Of a DNA stretch of 48,731 bases, positions 27,349 to 34,824 are shown piece after piece. The stretch is from an uncultured Eubacteriales bacterium. GTDB taxonomy: Bacteria; Bacillota; Clostridia; Christensenellales; CAG-314. Every line of letters starts with the position of its first letter. The stretch's first letter is position 1. The stretch is taken from assembly GCA_948938605.1 (NCBI GenBank), contig CARAIG010000062.1, positions 1 through 48,731 of the forward strand. Reading direction: 5' to 3'. The notes below the pieces were generated by a model. It ran no database searches, had not been told where the DNA came from, and saw nothing but the letters and a program-made list of their open reading frames with translations. Made by a program: the position numbers and the translations under genes.

Positions 27349-28434
27349 ATGAGTAATACTTATGTGGATAAACGCGACGCAGATAACGTCGAAAAACTTG
27401 AAAAGATATTAGATAACGACCTGCCCGACTTTTGCAGGGAATATTTTGTCGGGATTTCGTCAACGACAACCACTCTTACCAGATTGAATTACGCCTACGA
27501 CATTAGGACTTTTTTCAATTATCTGGTAACTAAGATTCATAGGCTTAAAGGCAAAAGCACCACCGACATTTCCACTGTCGACATTGAAAATTTGTCCCCC
27601 TACGAAATCGAAGCCTATCTTAATTATGTAGAAATATATCGTGACTCTAACGGTAACATTGTAAAAAACAGCGCGCGCGGAAAAGGACGCAAGCTTGCAG
27701 CCATACGTTCTTTAATAAAATATTTTGAAAAAAAACAGGAAATACGTTTTAACCCGACCGCATCTGTTGATACTCCTAAATTGAGAGATAAGGAAATAAT
27801 CCGATTGGAAGGCGACGAAATCGGCGCGATGCTTGATGTTGTCGATACGGGCGAGGGGTTAAGTCCGCGTCAGCAGAAATATCAGGAAAATACCCGTCTT
27901 CGCGATTTAGCTATAGTGAGTTTACTGTTGGGAACAGGCATTCGCGTTAGCGAACTTGTAGGCATAGATGTAAACGACGTCAACTTTAAAGATTTGAGTT
28001 TTGTAGTTACCCGTAAGGGCGGCGCACGCGTTATTCTTTATTTTTCGGACGAGGTTGCAGGCTATTTGTACGATTACTATCGCCTACGCACGGCGGATAA
28101 AACGCTAAAAAGCGAGCCTGCACTATTTTTATCGTTGCAAAAAAAGCGGATAACTACTCGCGCAGTGGAAAATATAGTTAAAAAATACAGTGCTGTTGCT
28201 ACACCGCTTAAACATATCACGCCGCATAAGTTAAGATCAACCTACGGCACTCAGTTGTATCGAAGTACGGGCGACATCTATGTTGTGGCAGATGTTTTGG
28301 GACACAAAGACGTTAATACTACAAAACGTCACTATGCTGCTATCACTGACGATATTCGGCGTAATGCATCTACAAAAGTCAAGCTACGTAGCAATGTTGA
28401 CGATATAAAAAACGATAAGGAAAGTAATGAGTAA
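27349..28434 (+). CDS. XerS-like tyrosine recombinase
   Basis: This encodes 361 residues. An N-terminal SAM-like DNA-binding domain (about 20-135) precedes a catalytic domain with the complete tyrosine recombinase set: R199 (TGIRVSELV), K223 (TRKGGARV), H293 and R296 (TPHKLRSTYG), H319 (VLGHKDVNTT) and nucleophile Y329 (KRHYAAI). Length, the long N-terminal domain and recalled alignment blocks resemble XerS of streptococci more than the roughly 300-residue XerC/XerD. XerS acts alone on difSL to resolve chromosome dimers. A matching palindrome lies upstream. Its end overlaps hflX by eight bases. A domesticated integrase is the alternative. Confidence 0.85.
   Translation: MSNTYVDKRDADNVEKLEKILDNDLPDFCREYFVGISSTTTTLTRLNYAYDIRTFFNYLVTKIHRLKGKSTTDISTVDIENLSPYEIEAYLNYVEIYRDSNGNIVKNSARGKGRKLAAIRSLIKYFEKKQEIRFNPTASVDTPKLRDKEIIRLEGDEIGAMLDVVDTGEGLSPRQQKYQENTRLRDLAIVSLLLGTGIRVSELVGIDVNDVNFKDLSFVVTRKGGARVILYFSDEVAGYLYDYYRLRTADKTLKSEPALFLSLQKKRITTRAVENIVKKYSAVATPLKHITPHKLRSTYGTQLYRSTGDIYVVADVLGHKDVNTTKRHYAAITDDIRRNASTKVKLRSNVDDIKNDKESNE
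27363..27371 (-). promoter_or_regulatory. Perfect DnaA box inside the recombinase start region
   Basis: TTATCCACA on the minus strand over codons 5-8 of the recombinase gene, 123 bp from the copy at 27240. Confidence 0.35.
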
Positions 28435-29683
28435 AATTAAAGAAGAAAATGTTGCTCTTGTATATGTGGAATTGCCCGATTCTAACTCCGCACAGGATTT
28501 GTACGAGCTTCGCGAACTAATATCTACGGCTCAGGGCAAAATTGTATTAAACTGTTCTCAAAAACGCAATACAATTGATGCTAATACTGTGGTTGGCAAA
28601 GGTAAACTTGACGAAATTGCACAAGCAATTAAACTATTTAACTGTGAAGACGACAAGGTTGACGTAGTAATTTTTTCGTGCAATCTAAATTCTACACAGC
28701 GAGCAACATTAAAAAAGCAATTTGAATGCGACGTTATAGATAAATTTGATCTCATTCTGGATATTTTTGCTTTGCGCGCCACTTCTGCCGAAGGCAAAAA
28801 GCAGGTAGAACTTGCGCAGCTTTCGTACAATTTGGCCACAAAGCCCGAAGGGGATTTCTCCCGTCAAGGCGCAGGTATAGGAACGCGCGGTCCCGGCGAA
28901 ACGAAGTTGGAAACAAACAAGCGCATTGCCCGCGAACGCATATACAAGCTCCGTCAGGAACTTGCAGATATCGAAAAGCGACGCAATCTTACGCGCAAAA
29001 ACCGCACCGAAAACGATAAATTCGTGATAGCGCTTGTGGGCTATACTAATGCCGGAAAGTCTACGCTATTTAACGGGTTAACAGGTTACGACATATATGC
29101 TGACGACAAATTATTTGCAACTCTCGACACGACTGTCCGTAAATTTAAATTAGATAACGGCATCGAGACTTTAATTTGCGATACCGTCGGCTTTATTAAC
29201 GAACTTCCGCACACGCTATTAAATGCGTTCAAATCGACGCTGGAAGAAGTCGCTACTGCTGATTTGTTGTTAAATGTTTGTGACGTCTCGGATCCTAACG
29301 TTGCAAAGCATATTGAAGTTACCGAACGTACTCTTGCCGAACTTAACACTACTGCACCGTTAATGCGCGTTTATAACAAATGCGATAAATTAGAATACGG
29401 CAAATATATGCTGCCGGATATTGACAACTGTCCCGCGGTATTTGTTTCGGCGCTTACGGGCAAAAATATCGATGTGTTGCGTGACAGAATTGCCGATTAT
29501 GTTATGACTCAGTATTCCGTCATTACTGTCGAATTTGAACTCGATCAAACTTACAGGATTTTGCCCTTGCTAAATAAGTATGCTGTAACCTGCGACATAG
29601 TATATAGCGACACTTGCGGCAAGGCAAGAATTACAGTTTTAAAGCGGTATGTCAATTTATTCGCTGATTATATTATAATTTGA
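28427..29683 (+). CDS. hflX: GTPase HflX
   Basis: This encodes 418 residues. The N-terminal HflX domain includes FALRATSAEGKKQVELAQL and GAGIGTRGPGETKLE near residues 145-160. A coiled linker leads to a GTPase domain with G1 GYTNAGKST, G3 DTVG and G4 NKCD. HflX binds the 50S subunit and splits stalled or hibernating ribosomes. Its start lies inside the end of the recombinase gene, suggesting coupled translation. In Bacillus the orthologue ynbA lies next to ynbB. Confidence 0.95.
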   Translation: MSKIKEENVALVYVELPDSNSAQDLYELRELISTAQGKIVLNCSQKRNTIDANTVVGKGKLDEIAQAIKLFNCEDDKVDVVIFSCNLNSTQRATLKKQFECDVIDKFDLILDIFALRATSAEGKKQVELAQLSYNLATKPEGDFSRQGAGIGTRGPGETKLETNKRIARERIYKLRQELADIEKRRNLTRKNRTENDKFVIALVGYTNAGKSTLFNGLTGYDIYADDKLFATLDTTVRKFKLDNGIETLICDTVGFINELPHTLLNAFKSTLEEVATADLLLNVCDVSDPNVAKHIEVTERTLAELNTTAPLMRVYNKCDKLEYGKYMLPDIDNCPAVFVSALTGKNIDVLRDRIADYVMTQYSVITVEFELDQTYRILPLLNKYAVTCDIVYSDTCGKARITVLKRYVNLFADYIII

Positions 29684-29788
29684 CAAGTTAGTGATACTAT
29701 TATTGACATATTGTATTGTACTTTCGCATTTTCAAGAATACTTTCCACTAACACATCTTAATTTTAGAACAAAATTTTCATTTTTCTA

Positions 29789-29817
29789 TTGCTTTTTTTT
29801 AAAATATATGTTAAAAT
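29789..29817 (+). promoter_or_regulatory. Promoter of lexA, giving a probably leaderless mRNA
   Basis: TTGCTT, 17 bases, TAAAAT. The -10 ends six bases before the lexA ATG at 29824, so transcription should start at or within a base or two of the ATG. No ribosome binding site is present. Confidence 0.55.
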
Positions 29818-29823
29818 ATTCAT

Positions 29824-30426
29824 ATGAAAAAAGGTGATAAACGTTTAGAAGAAATTTACAACTTTATAGAAACTTTTACCGAAGACAATAATTATCCGCC
29901 GTCTGTCCGCGAAATCGGTGAAAAATTTTCCATAAAATCAACTTCAACAGTACACTACTATTTGGAAAAATTACGTTCAAGCGGTTTAATCAAGCAAGAC
30001 GGAAACAAAAAACGTTCTGTTTCGCTTAATAAAACGCGGGCAAAATCCAATTATGTTCCGTTGGTCGGTACAGTAAGCGCAGGACAGGGCATTTTTGCTT
30101 TTGAAAATATTGAAGGCGAATATCCTTTGCCGCAAGATTTTTTTAATAGCGGAGACTTATATATGCTGCGCGTAGAAGGCGATAGTATGATTAATGTCGG
30201 CATCACTAACGGCGACTACGTCATAGTTCACAAACAAAATTCTGCCGATATAGGTGAAATTATCGTTGCACTGTGGCAAAATACGGCAACCGTAAAGCGT
30301 CTTAAAGCAACATACCCCCATTTAGTTTTACATCCCGAAAACTACGATATGGACGATATTGTTATACATGCCGATGACACTCCTACTATTATCGGCAAAG
30401 TTATAGGTTGCATAAAAAAATTTTGA
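29824..30426 (+). CDS. lexA: SOS repressor LexA
   Basis: This encodes 200 residues. The N-terminal winged helix has YPPSVREIGEKFSIKSTSTVHYYLEKL. The self-cleavage site is A86-G87 (VSAGQG), and the serine-lysine pair is S121 (EGDSM) and K137 (VIVHK). LexA represses DNA damage genes and cleaves itself when RecA filaments form. The N-terminus matches the family start, so the ATG at 29824 is right despite the lack of a ribosome binding site. A terminator follows at 30465. I found no clear Gram-positive SOS box in the promoter. Confidence 0.96.
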   Translation: MKKGDKRLEEIYNFIETFTEDNNYPPSVREIGEKFSIKSTSTVHYYLEKLRSSGLIKQDGNKKRSVSLNKTRAKSNYVPLVGTVSAGQGIFAFENIEGEYPLPQDFFNSGDLYMLRVEGDSMINVGITNGDYVIVHKQNSADIGEIIVALWQNTATVKRLKATYPHLVLHPENYDMDDIVIHADDTPTIIGKVIGCIKKF

Positions 30427-30464
30427 TTTTACTAAAGATAAATTATAAATATACAAAAGACAAA

Positions 30465-30489
30465 AATGCGTATCGGTTCGGTACGCATT
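30465..30489 (+). terminator. Terminator-like hairpin after lexA
   Basis: AATGCGTA and TACGCATT form the stem, followed by AATTTTATT. The T-tract is weak, so termination may be partial. Confidence 0.6.
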
Positions 30490-30677
30490 AATTTTATTGT
30501 AACTTAATTTGTTTGCGAAATTATTGCACTCATAACTAGGCGCTCGACAGTATATTTAAAATGTTATGCCGACGCAATTGTTTATACTTTGTTAAACTTC
30601 CTTTGGCATACATTACATTTTCAGTCGCTTGCCGTACCTAGACATAACCGCTTGAAGACATTGTGCGCTATGCGCCA

Positions 30678-30740
30678 TAGTTACGCCGAATAACCGCACA
30701 TAACGCCGCCTGAACTTTTAAGTGTTATATTTTCACGTTG
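30678..30740 (-). repeat. Partial copy of the dispersed inverted-repeat element
   Basis: Its reverse complement matches 34825-34887 without gaps in 54 of 63 positions, including the terminal CAACGTGA and the block GGTTATTCGGCGTAACTA. It is one end of the 34825-35153 element. The rest of the intergenic region 30490-30766 has no gene that I can support. Confidence 0.75.
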
Positions 30741-30766
30741 CTATGTCAAATTCTAATTAAATCTAG

Positions 30767-31507
30767 CTATAAATCTTTCAAAAAGTCGTACGATTCTAGT
30801 TGTTTGTCGAGATTTATGTAATGCGGCACGGCATTGGAAACATAATTCCAAAAATTTTCATCGTGAGTTGTGAATTTAAAGTGAGCAAAAGCATGCGCTA
30901 TGACATAAAAACGCAAATTTTGCGGAAGCTGCGTTATTCGATAGTCAAAACACAAAATTTTTTGTGTAGCCAACGAACACTTGCACCAGCAGTCCGAAAT
31001 ATCTTTAAATTCAATTTTTTGCGGGCACAGGGATACGCTTGTACCAAAGGTCGACACCTCGCTTGCCACAAACAAAAATGCAATTTTCTTTAAGTACGTC
31101 TTAATTGCTTTTATGCGCAATTCGCGGTCGATATAATTTTTTTCCGAAATATAAAGCACATTGCCGTCTAAGTATGTTTTTGCAGATGCACCCGATTCCA
31201 CCGACACAACGTCACCTAATATCAGCGTCTTGCGCCCCGAAAAAATATCTTTAACAAGTTGCTGCTGATCGAATGCTTTGTCGCAAACGCTGCTTACTGG
31301 TTGCTTTTCTTCTGTTTTAACTGTATTAACATCCGAACCGCTTTTAGGTGTGCGCTTGCTGTTAATCCATTCAGCGTGTTCCGCTATTATTTGTTTTAGC
31401 CGCTTACGCGTCACAAATATATTTGCCGTTACATATAAAGCGTCGTTCTTGTATTGCATTTTTACAATATTTCTAAATGTTTTTGTCACAACTACTCGCA
31501 TACCCAT
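30767..31507 (-). CDS. YgjP-like metallopeptidase-fold protein with altered active site
   Basis: This encodes 246 residues. The C-terminal half follows the YgjP (M48-like, DUF45) pattern: a W-x-x-CS patch (DCWCKCS near residue 173), then YVIAHAFAH-x5-H (205-215) and FWNYVSNAVPHY. In the family the motif is HELAH; here the catalytic Glu is Ala206, while metal ligands H205, H209 and H215 remain. Metal may still bind but normal hydrolysis should be lost. The first 140 residues contain a low-complexity insert. It is divergently transcribed from the PadR gene. Its role is unknown. Confidence 0.72.
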   Translation of the reverse strand: MGMRVVVTKTFRNIVKMQYKNDALYVTANIFVTRKRLKQIIAEHAEWINSKRTPKSGSDVNTVKTEEKQPVSSVCDKAFDQQQLVKDIFSGRKTLILGDVVSVESGASAKTYLDGNVLYISEKNYIDRELRIKAIKTYLKKIAFLFVASEVSTFGTSVSLCPQKIEFKDISDCWCKCSLATQKILCFDYRITQLPQNLRFYVIAHAFAHFKFTTHDENFWNYVSNAVPHYINLDKQLESYDFLKDL

Positions 31508-31617
31508 ATTTTGCCTTATTTTGACGCAATTAATTTGTCTAAGTATGAATTATTGGGAAAAATACTGTCTTTTAGCGCAAAAATGATACACTATGTCAGT
31601 AATAGTATTATAAATTA

Positions 31618-31646
31618 TTGACAAAAAGTAACTAATATTCTACAAT
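31618..31646 (+). promoter_or_regulatory. Sigma-A promoter for the PadR-family gene
   Basis: TTGACA, 17 bases, TACAAT. The predicted start is about 15 bases before AAGGAG, the ribosome binding site of the gene at 31668. Confidence 0.85.
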
Positions 31647-31667
31647 ATTTTACATAAGGAGCATATT

Positions 31668-33002
31668 ATGGGCGCAGACTTTACTTTTCTTAAAGGCAAT
31701 ATCGAAACCATCATTTTAAGCGCATTGTACGAAAACGATAAATACGGTTACGAACTCGCCAAAGAAATAAAGAAAAAAACTTCAAACAAATACGAAGTAA
31801 AGCAGCCAACGCTTTACGCTTATCTACGACGTCTGCAAGAAGACGATTTAATTGTGTCCTATTGGGGCGAAAGTTCTAACGGCGGACGCCGCCGCTATTA
31901 CAAAATTACTAAAAACGGCAAAGAAAACTATGAGCGTTTTATGTCCGAATGGACGTTTCAAAAAGCGGTAATGGACGATCTTGTCGATTCGGACGCTGCC
32001 ACCACCGACGTCACCCAAAATGACGTGACGCCTTTGTTCGGTCGCAAGAGTACTCGCCGCAAAAACAAGGGAAATCCTCTCAAATCGTCTCTCGACGAGC
32101 AAGACGAAATAGCCAGACGTCTCAGCGAACTTATGGGCGCTCAGCAAGATAACAATGACGTTGCGGTTCAAACAGCGGAAGATGAAATATCCACAAAAGA
32201 CGTCGTGACCGAAAATGATGAAGTTGACGATTTCCAACAAGTTATTGTTGTAGAAGACCAGATTGTCAAACAGGAAGAAAAAACCGTAGTTCCTAACGAC
32301 AAGTCGCGTTTTGACGTCAACCAAGAAAATGCCGATGTTTTTATCAAAAACTTTGAAGAACGCGCACGTGAAGTTGCACACCGCGATAGCGTTAGCCACG
32401 ACGAAGGCGAAAACTACCAACACGTTTTGTTGAATGTCATAGGCGATCAGCTTGAAAACGTCGATAAAACTGCCGACACTACCGCTCAAACGTACTACGA
32501 AGGCGCTCCCACCGGTTTAGAGGAAGTTGCAGACAGTTTTGCTAAGGAAGGCATACGCGTAAGAATATATAATCACGCTACGGCAGTATACAAATCGAAA
32601 ATGCTAATCCCTTTGGCAAAAGTTTTATGCGAAACTTCCTGGATTACTTATGCATTGGCATTTATATATTTTGGCATACTTGCGTTAACGTTTAACTCCA
32701 ATTGGTCGCCGTTTGTCATTACGTTAGGCGCACTGTTGGTTGTTCCTATTGCTTTTTCGATACACGCAATAATCGACCCGACCCGCAAGGATAAACCTGC
32801 TTTTAATTTTAAAGTTGCAATTATAGTCACAGCAGTCATTGCGCTAATAATTGTTCTCTGCGCAGTAGGATTTAGTGCGATTGACGGCAAATCATTAACC
32901 GATCCGCAATCTATTTCCGTTAAAATATTAATTCCGGTAGGTATTGCAATACTGCTTCCTACTTCTGTTTCCGCTTATTACTTCCTTTACCGTAAGTATT
33001 AA
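31668..33002 (+). CDS. PadR-family transcriptional regulator with C-terminal membrane domain
   Basis: This encodes 444 residues. Residues 1-110 are a PadR winged helix (NDKYGYELAKEI, QPTLYAYLRRLQEDDLI, GGRRRYYKIT). Residues 110-300 are a charged, acidic, probably disordered linker. Residues 323-441 hold four predicted membrane segments (about 324-342, 347-370, 381-407, 416-441). Ordinary PadR proteins are 110-180 residues and soluble, so this would be a membrane-tethered regulator, perhaps sensing envelope state. No cognate transporter is adjacent. It has a strong promoter and ribosome binding site, and a terminator after it: a single-gene unit. Confidence 0.85.
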   Translation: MGADFTFLKGNIETIILSALYENDKYGYELAKEIKKKTSNKYEVKQPTLYAYLRRLQEDDLIVSYWGESSNGGRRRYYKITKNGKENYERFMSEWTFQKAVMDDLVDSDAATTDVTQNDVTPLFGRKSTRRKNKGNPLKSSLDEQDEIARRLSELMGAQQDNNDVAVQTAEDEISTKDVVTENDEVDDFQQVIVVEDQIVKQEEKTVVPNDKSRFDVNQENADVFIKNFEERAREVAHRDSVSHDEGENYQHVLLNVIGDQLENVDKTADTTAQTYYEGAPTGLEEVADSFAKEGIRVRIYNHATAVYKSKMLIPLAKVLCETSWITYALAFIYFGILALTFNSNWSPFVITLGALLVVPIAFSIHAIIDPTRKDKPAFNFKVAIIVTAVIALIIVLCAVGFSAIDGKSLTDPQSISVKILIPVGIAILLPTSVSAYYFLYRKY

Positions 33003-33030
33003 TGTTAGTACCATATTTTACTGAACGACA

Positions 33031-33063
33031 AAACTCCCCTGTTTTAATATCAAGGGAGTTTTT
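33031..33063 (+). terminator. Terminator after the PadR-family gene
   Basis: AAACTCCC and GGGAGTTT stem with T-tract. Because of the A-run on the left arm it could also act on minus-strand transcripts from rnhA. Confidence 0.75.
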
Positions 33064-33209
33064 AGTTTATACAGAATTAATATATTACAATATAAAAAGT
33101 ATTAAATGCTTTGCAAAATTTTACTAAATATAAAACCACTTAATACATCAAAACTTTTATATCCATTTTCTCTTATATTTTTCATTGCAACGCACGTTGA
33201 TTTTTCAAT

Positions 33210-33668
33210 TCAAGCATTTTCACTTACAATTTTTTGATACCGTTCCACTTCGCCGCGGGCAAGTTTGTCGCAACGCTCGTTCAGCTCGACATCCGCATGC
33301 CCTTTAACCTTTACAAATTTAACGTTATGTTTGTTTACTTCATACAACAGCGCTCGCCACAAATCAACGTTTTTTACTTCGCTTTTAGAAGCGGTTTTCC
33401 AATTATTTTTTTGCCACGCCGTTATCCAGTCCTTGTTAAATGCGTCAGCCACATATTGCGAATCGGTAAATATCTCGCATTCGCAACATTGGTTTAAACA
33501 GCGCAATGCTTGAATTACTGCAAACAATTCCATACGGTTATTAGTTGTACTTTTGTCATAGCCGCTTATCTCTTTTGGTATTCCGTTGTAAATTAGCACT
33601 GCTGCCCAACCGCCGATACCGGGGTTCCCCGAACAAGCGCCGTCAGTATAGATAGTTACTTTTTTCAC
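33210..33668 (-). CDS. rnhA: Ribonuclease HI
   Basis: This encodes 152 residues, starting KKVTIYTDGACSGNPG. The catalytic set is complete and at the usual positions: D9, E47 (NNRMEL), D69 (IFTDSQY), H124 and D134. It cuts the RNA of RNA-DNA hybrids, removing R-loops and primers. It has an AGGAGT-like ribosome binding site and a sigma-A promoter (33729-33757) overlapping that of the divergent tRNA-Trp gene. Confidence 0.96.
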   Translation of the reverse strand: MKKVTIYTDGACSGNPGIGGWAAVLIYNGIPKEISGYDKSTTNNRMELFAVIQALRCLNQCCECEIFTDSQYVADAFNKDWITAWQKNNWKTASKSEVKNVDLWRALLYEVNKHNVKFVKVKGHADVELNERCDKLARGEVERYQKIVSENA

Positions 33669-33707
33669 TTTACTCCTAAATTTTTAATTACAAGTTGCTG
33701 TAAGTAA

Positions 33708-33736
33708 TTGACAAATTTTGCTTGTTACATTATAAT
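33708..33736 (+). promoter_or_regulatory. Consensus sigma-A promoter for tRNA-Trp
   Basis: TTGACA, 17 bases, TATAAT, a perfect consensus. The expected transcript starts about 85 bases before the mature tRNA. Confidence 0.85.
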
Positions 33737-33757
33737 ATTAAAGCAATAAAGTTGCAA
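33729..33757 (-). promoter_or_regulatory. Divergent sigma-A promoter for rnhA
   Basis: On the minus strand TTGCAA, 17 bases, TATAAT. Its -10 shares ATTATAAT (33729-33736) with the -10 of the tRNA-Trp promoter, so the two cannot be occupied together. Confidence 0.65.
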
Positions 33758-33828
33758 GAGATTTTCATTAAATTTTCTATTTAATTAATTATTACGATTT
33801 GAAATATCTTGCACACTATAAAGTATTT

Positions 33829-33903
33829 AGGGGAGTGGCTCAACGGTAGAGCAGCGGTCTCCAAAACCGCCGGTTGCGTGTTCGAATCGCGTCTCCCCTG
33901 CCA
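33829..33903 (+). tRNA. tRNA-Trp (anticodon CCA)
   Basis: The acceptor stem AGGGGAG pairs with CTCCCCT, the D-arm holds GGCTCAACGGTAGAGC, the anticodon stem GCGGT/ACCGC surrounds CTCCAAA with CCA at 33861-33863, and the T-arm has TTCGAAT. The discriminator is G and CCA (33901-33903) is encoded. It is a standalone tRNA gene with its own promoter and terminator. Confidence 0.97.
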
Positions 33904-33904
33904 A

Positions 33905-33932
33905 GGCTTTGTAATTTTACAAAGTCTTTTTT
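33905..33932 (+). terminator. Terminator after tRNA-Trp
   Basis: GGCTTTGTAA and TTACAAAGTC stem followed by six T. It begins right after the encoded CCA. Confidence 0.85.
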
Positions 33933-34073
33933 ATTTTTATTTTTGCATTTTAGTCTGTGCGATTCTTACACGCAACAAGTTACTTTGTGACGCAATAGCT
34001 TTGTCATTTGCTATTCCGTCGCTTCGCTCCTTACGAATTTTGCATTGCATCGAGTGCTCTATTTCCAATTAAC

Positions 34074-34102
34074 TTGAAATATTCTGCTTAATATGTTATT
34101 AT
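34074..34102 (+). promoter_or_regulatory. Sigma-A promoter for the small unknown gene pair
   Basis: TTGAAA, 17 bases, TATTAT, about 50 bp before the ATG at 34152. Confidence 0.65.
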
Positions 34103-34151
34103 TTATGTGTATTCAATACAAACATAATAAAAGTGACGACAACTGTGCAAT

Positions 34152-34496
34152 ATGACAATTTTACAACTTGGCGAAATAATCAAAAGCGGCGACAAAAAGA
34201 AAATCGCTACAAAGCTGAAACTACTGGGTTACACTCTATGCAATAAGGACCGTAAACTATGTAATGTAGGACTTGTAGAACTAGTCAATGCAATCACGCA
34301 AGAAACAGACGATATCGTCGACAATGTCCATAAACGCCTTTATAACGGGCGTATCTGCGGAACAGTTAAAGATTATGAAAACTATGAGTTCGTTATAGTC
34401 AATATATACAATATTCAGCTGTCAGTTGATCCGTTTGACGACGAAGAAACAGCAATACAATCGGATATGTTCATTTGGGCAAAGGAGCGGAAATAA
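34152..34496 (+). CDS. Hypothetical protein, 114 residues
   Basis: I do not recognise the family. The first third is helical and basic (IKSGDKKKIATKLKLLGYTL); the C-terminal third is acidic (DPFDDEETA). No signal or membrane segment is seen. The ATG at 34152 lacks a clear ribosome binding site but follows a good promoter. The next gene starts within its stop codon (TAATG), so the pair is an operon. The location between a tRNA gene and inverted-repeat elements suggests accessory origin. Confidence 0.6.
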   Translation: MTILQLGEIIKSGDKKKIATKLKLLGYTLCNKDRKLCNVGLVELVNAITQETDDIVDNVHKRLYNGRICGTVKDYENYEFVIVNIYNIQLSVDPFDDEETAIQSDMFIWAKERK

Positions 34497-34666
34497 TGGA
34501 AAAAGAATATAAGTGTTCAAACTGTGCCTACTGTAACCCTACTAATAGTTTTTTTATGCGTTGGTGCAATTTATACAACAAAGTTACATATTTAACAAGT
34601 GGTTGCTACCGAGAAACGACTATCTTAGACTATGACTACGACGACTTTGATGACGATGATGATTGA
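34496..34666 (+). CDS. Small cysteine-rich protein with acidic tail
   Basis: This encodes 56 residues. Cysteines at CSNCAYC near residues 7-13, then WCN and GCYR, could bind one metal ion. The last 15 residues are almost all Asp and Tyr. AAAGGAG lies nine bases before the ATG at 34496. An in-frame extension upstream to 34475 has no support. No family is recognised. The repeated CxxC pattern suggests a small nucleic-acid-binding or redox protein, but that is only a guess. Confidence 0.6.
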   Translation: MEKEYKCSNCAYCNPTNSFFMRWCNLYNKVTYLTSGCYRETTILDYDYDDFDDDDD

Positions 34667-34672
34667 GTGGAC

Positions 34673-34728
34673 CAACGTGCGCTAATTAGTAATACAGCAC
34701 TATTAACACTGCTATCGGTTACACGTTG
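34673..34728. repeat. Short inverted-repeat unit related to the 34825 element
   Basis: CAACGTG and CACGTTG close a 56-bp segment. The right end continues as CACGTTGTCAAA, an exact 12-mer also found at the right end of the larger element (35147-35158). Confidence 0.45.
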
Positions 34729-34824
34729 TCAAAAATATTTAATCACCACAAAATAAAACACAGGATACACGTACAAAATGCGTTTTTGTATAAAATGAAT
34801 AAAGGGCAACAAATGTTGCTCTAA

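Noticed and set aside
29767..29779. GAACAAAATTTTC upstream of lexA as an SOS box.
   Set aside because: The second half does not fit GTTC; the match to the Gram-positive box is too poor.
33809..34072. Open frame running through tRNA-Trp.
   Set aside because: The tRNA fold is unambiguous; the frame is incidental.
34770..34788. TACAAAA/TTTTGTA hairpin after the small gene pair as a terminator.
   Set aside because: It is AT-only with no T-tract after the stem.
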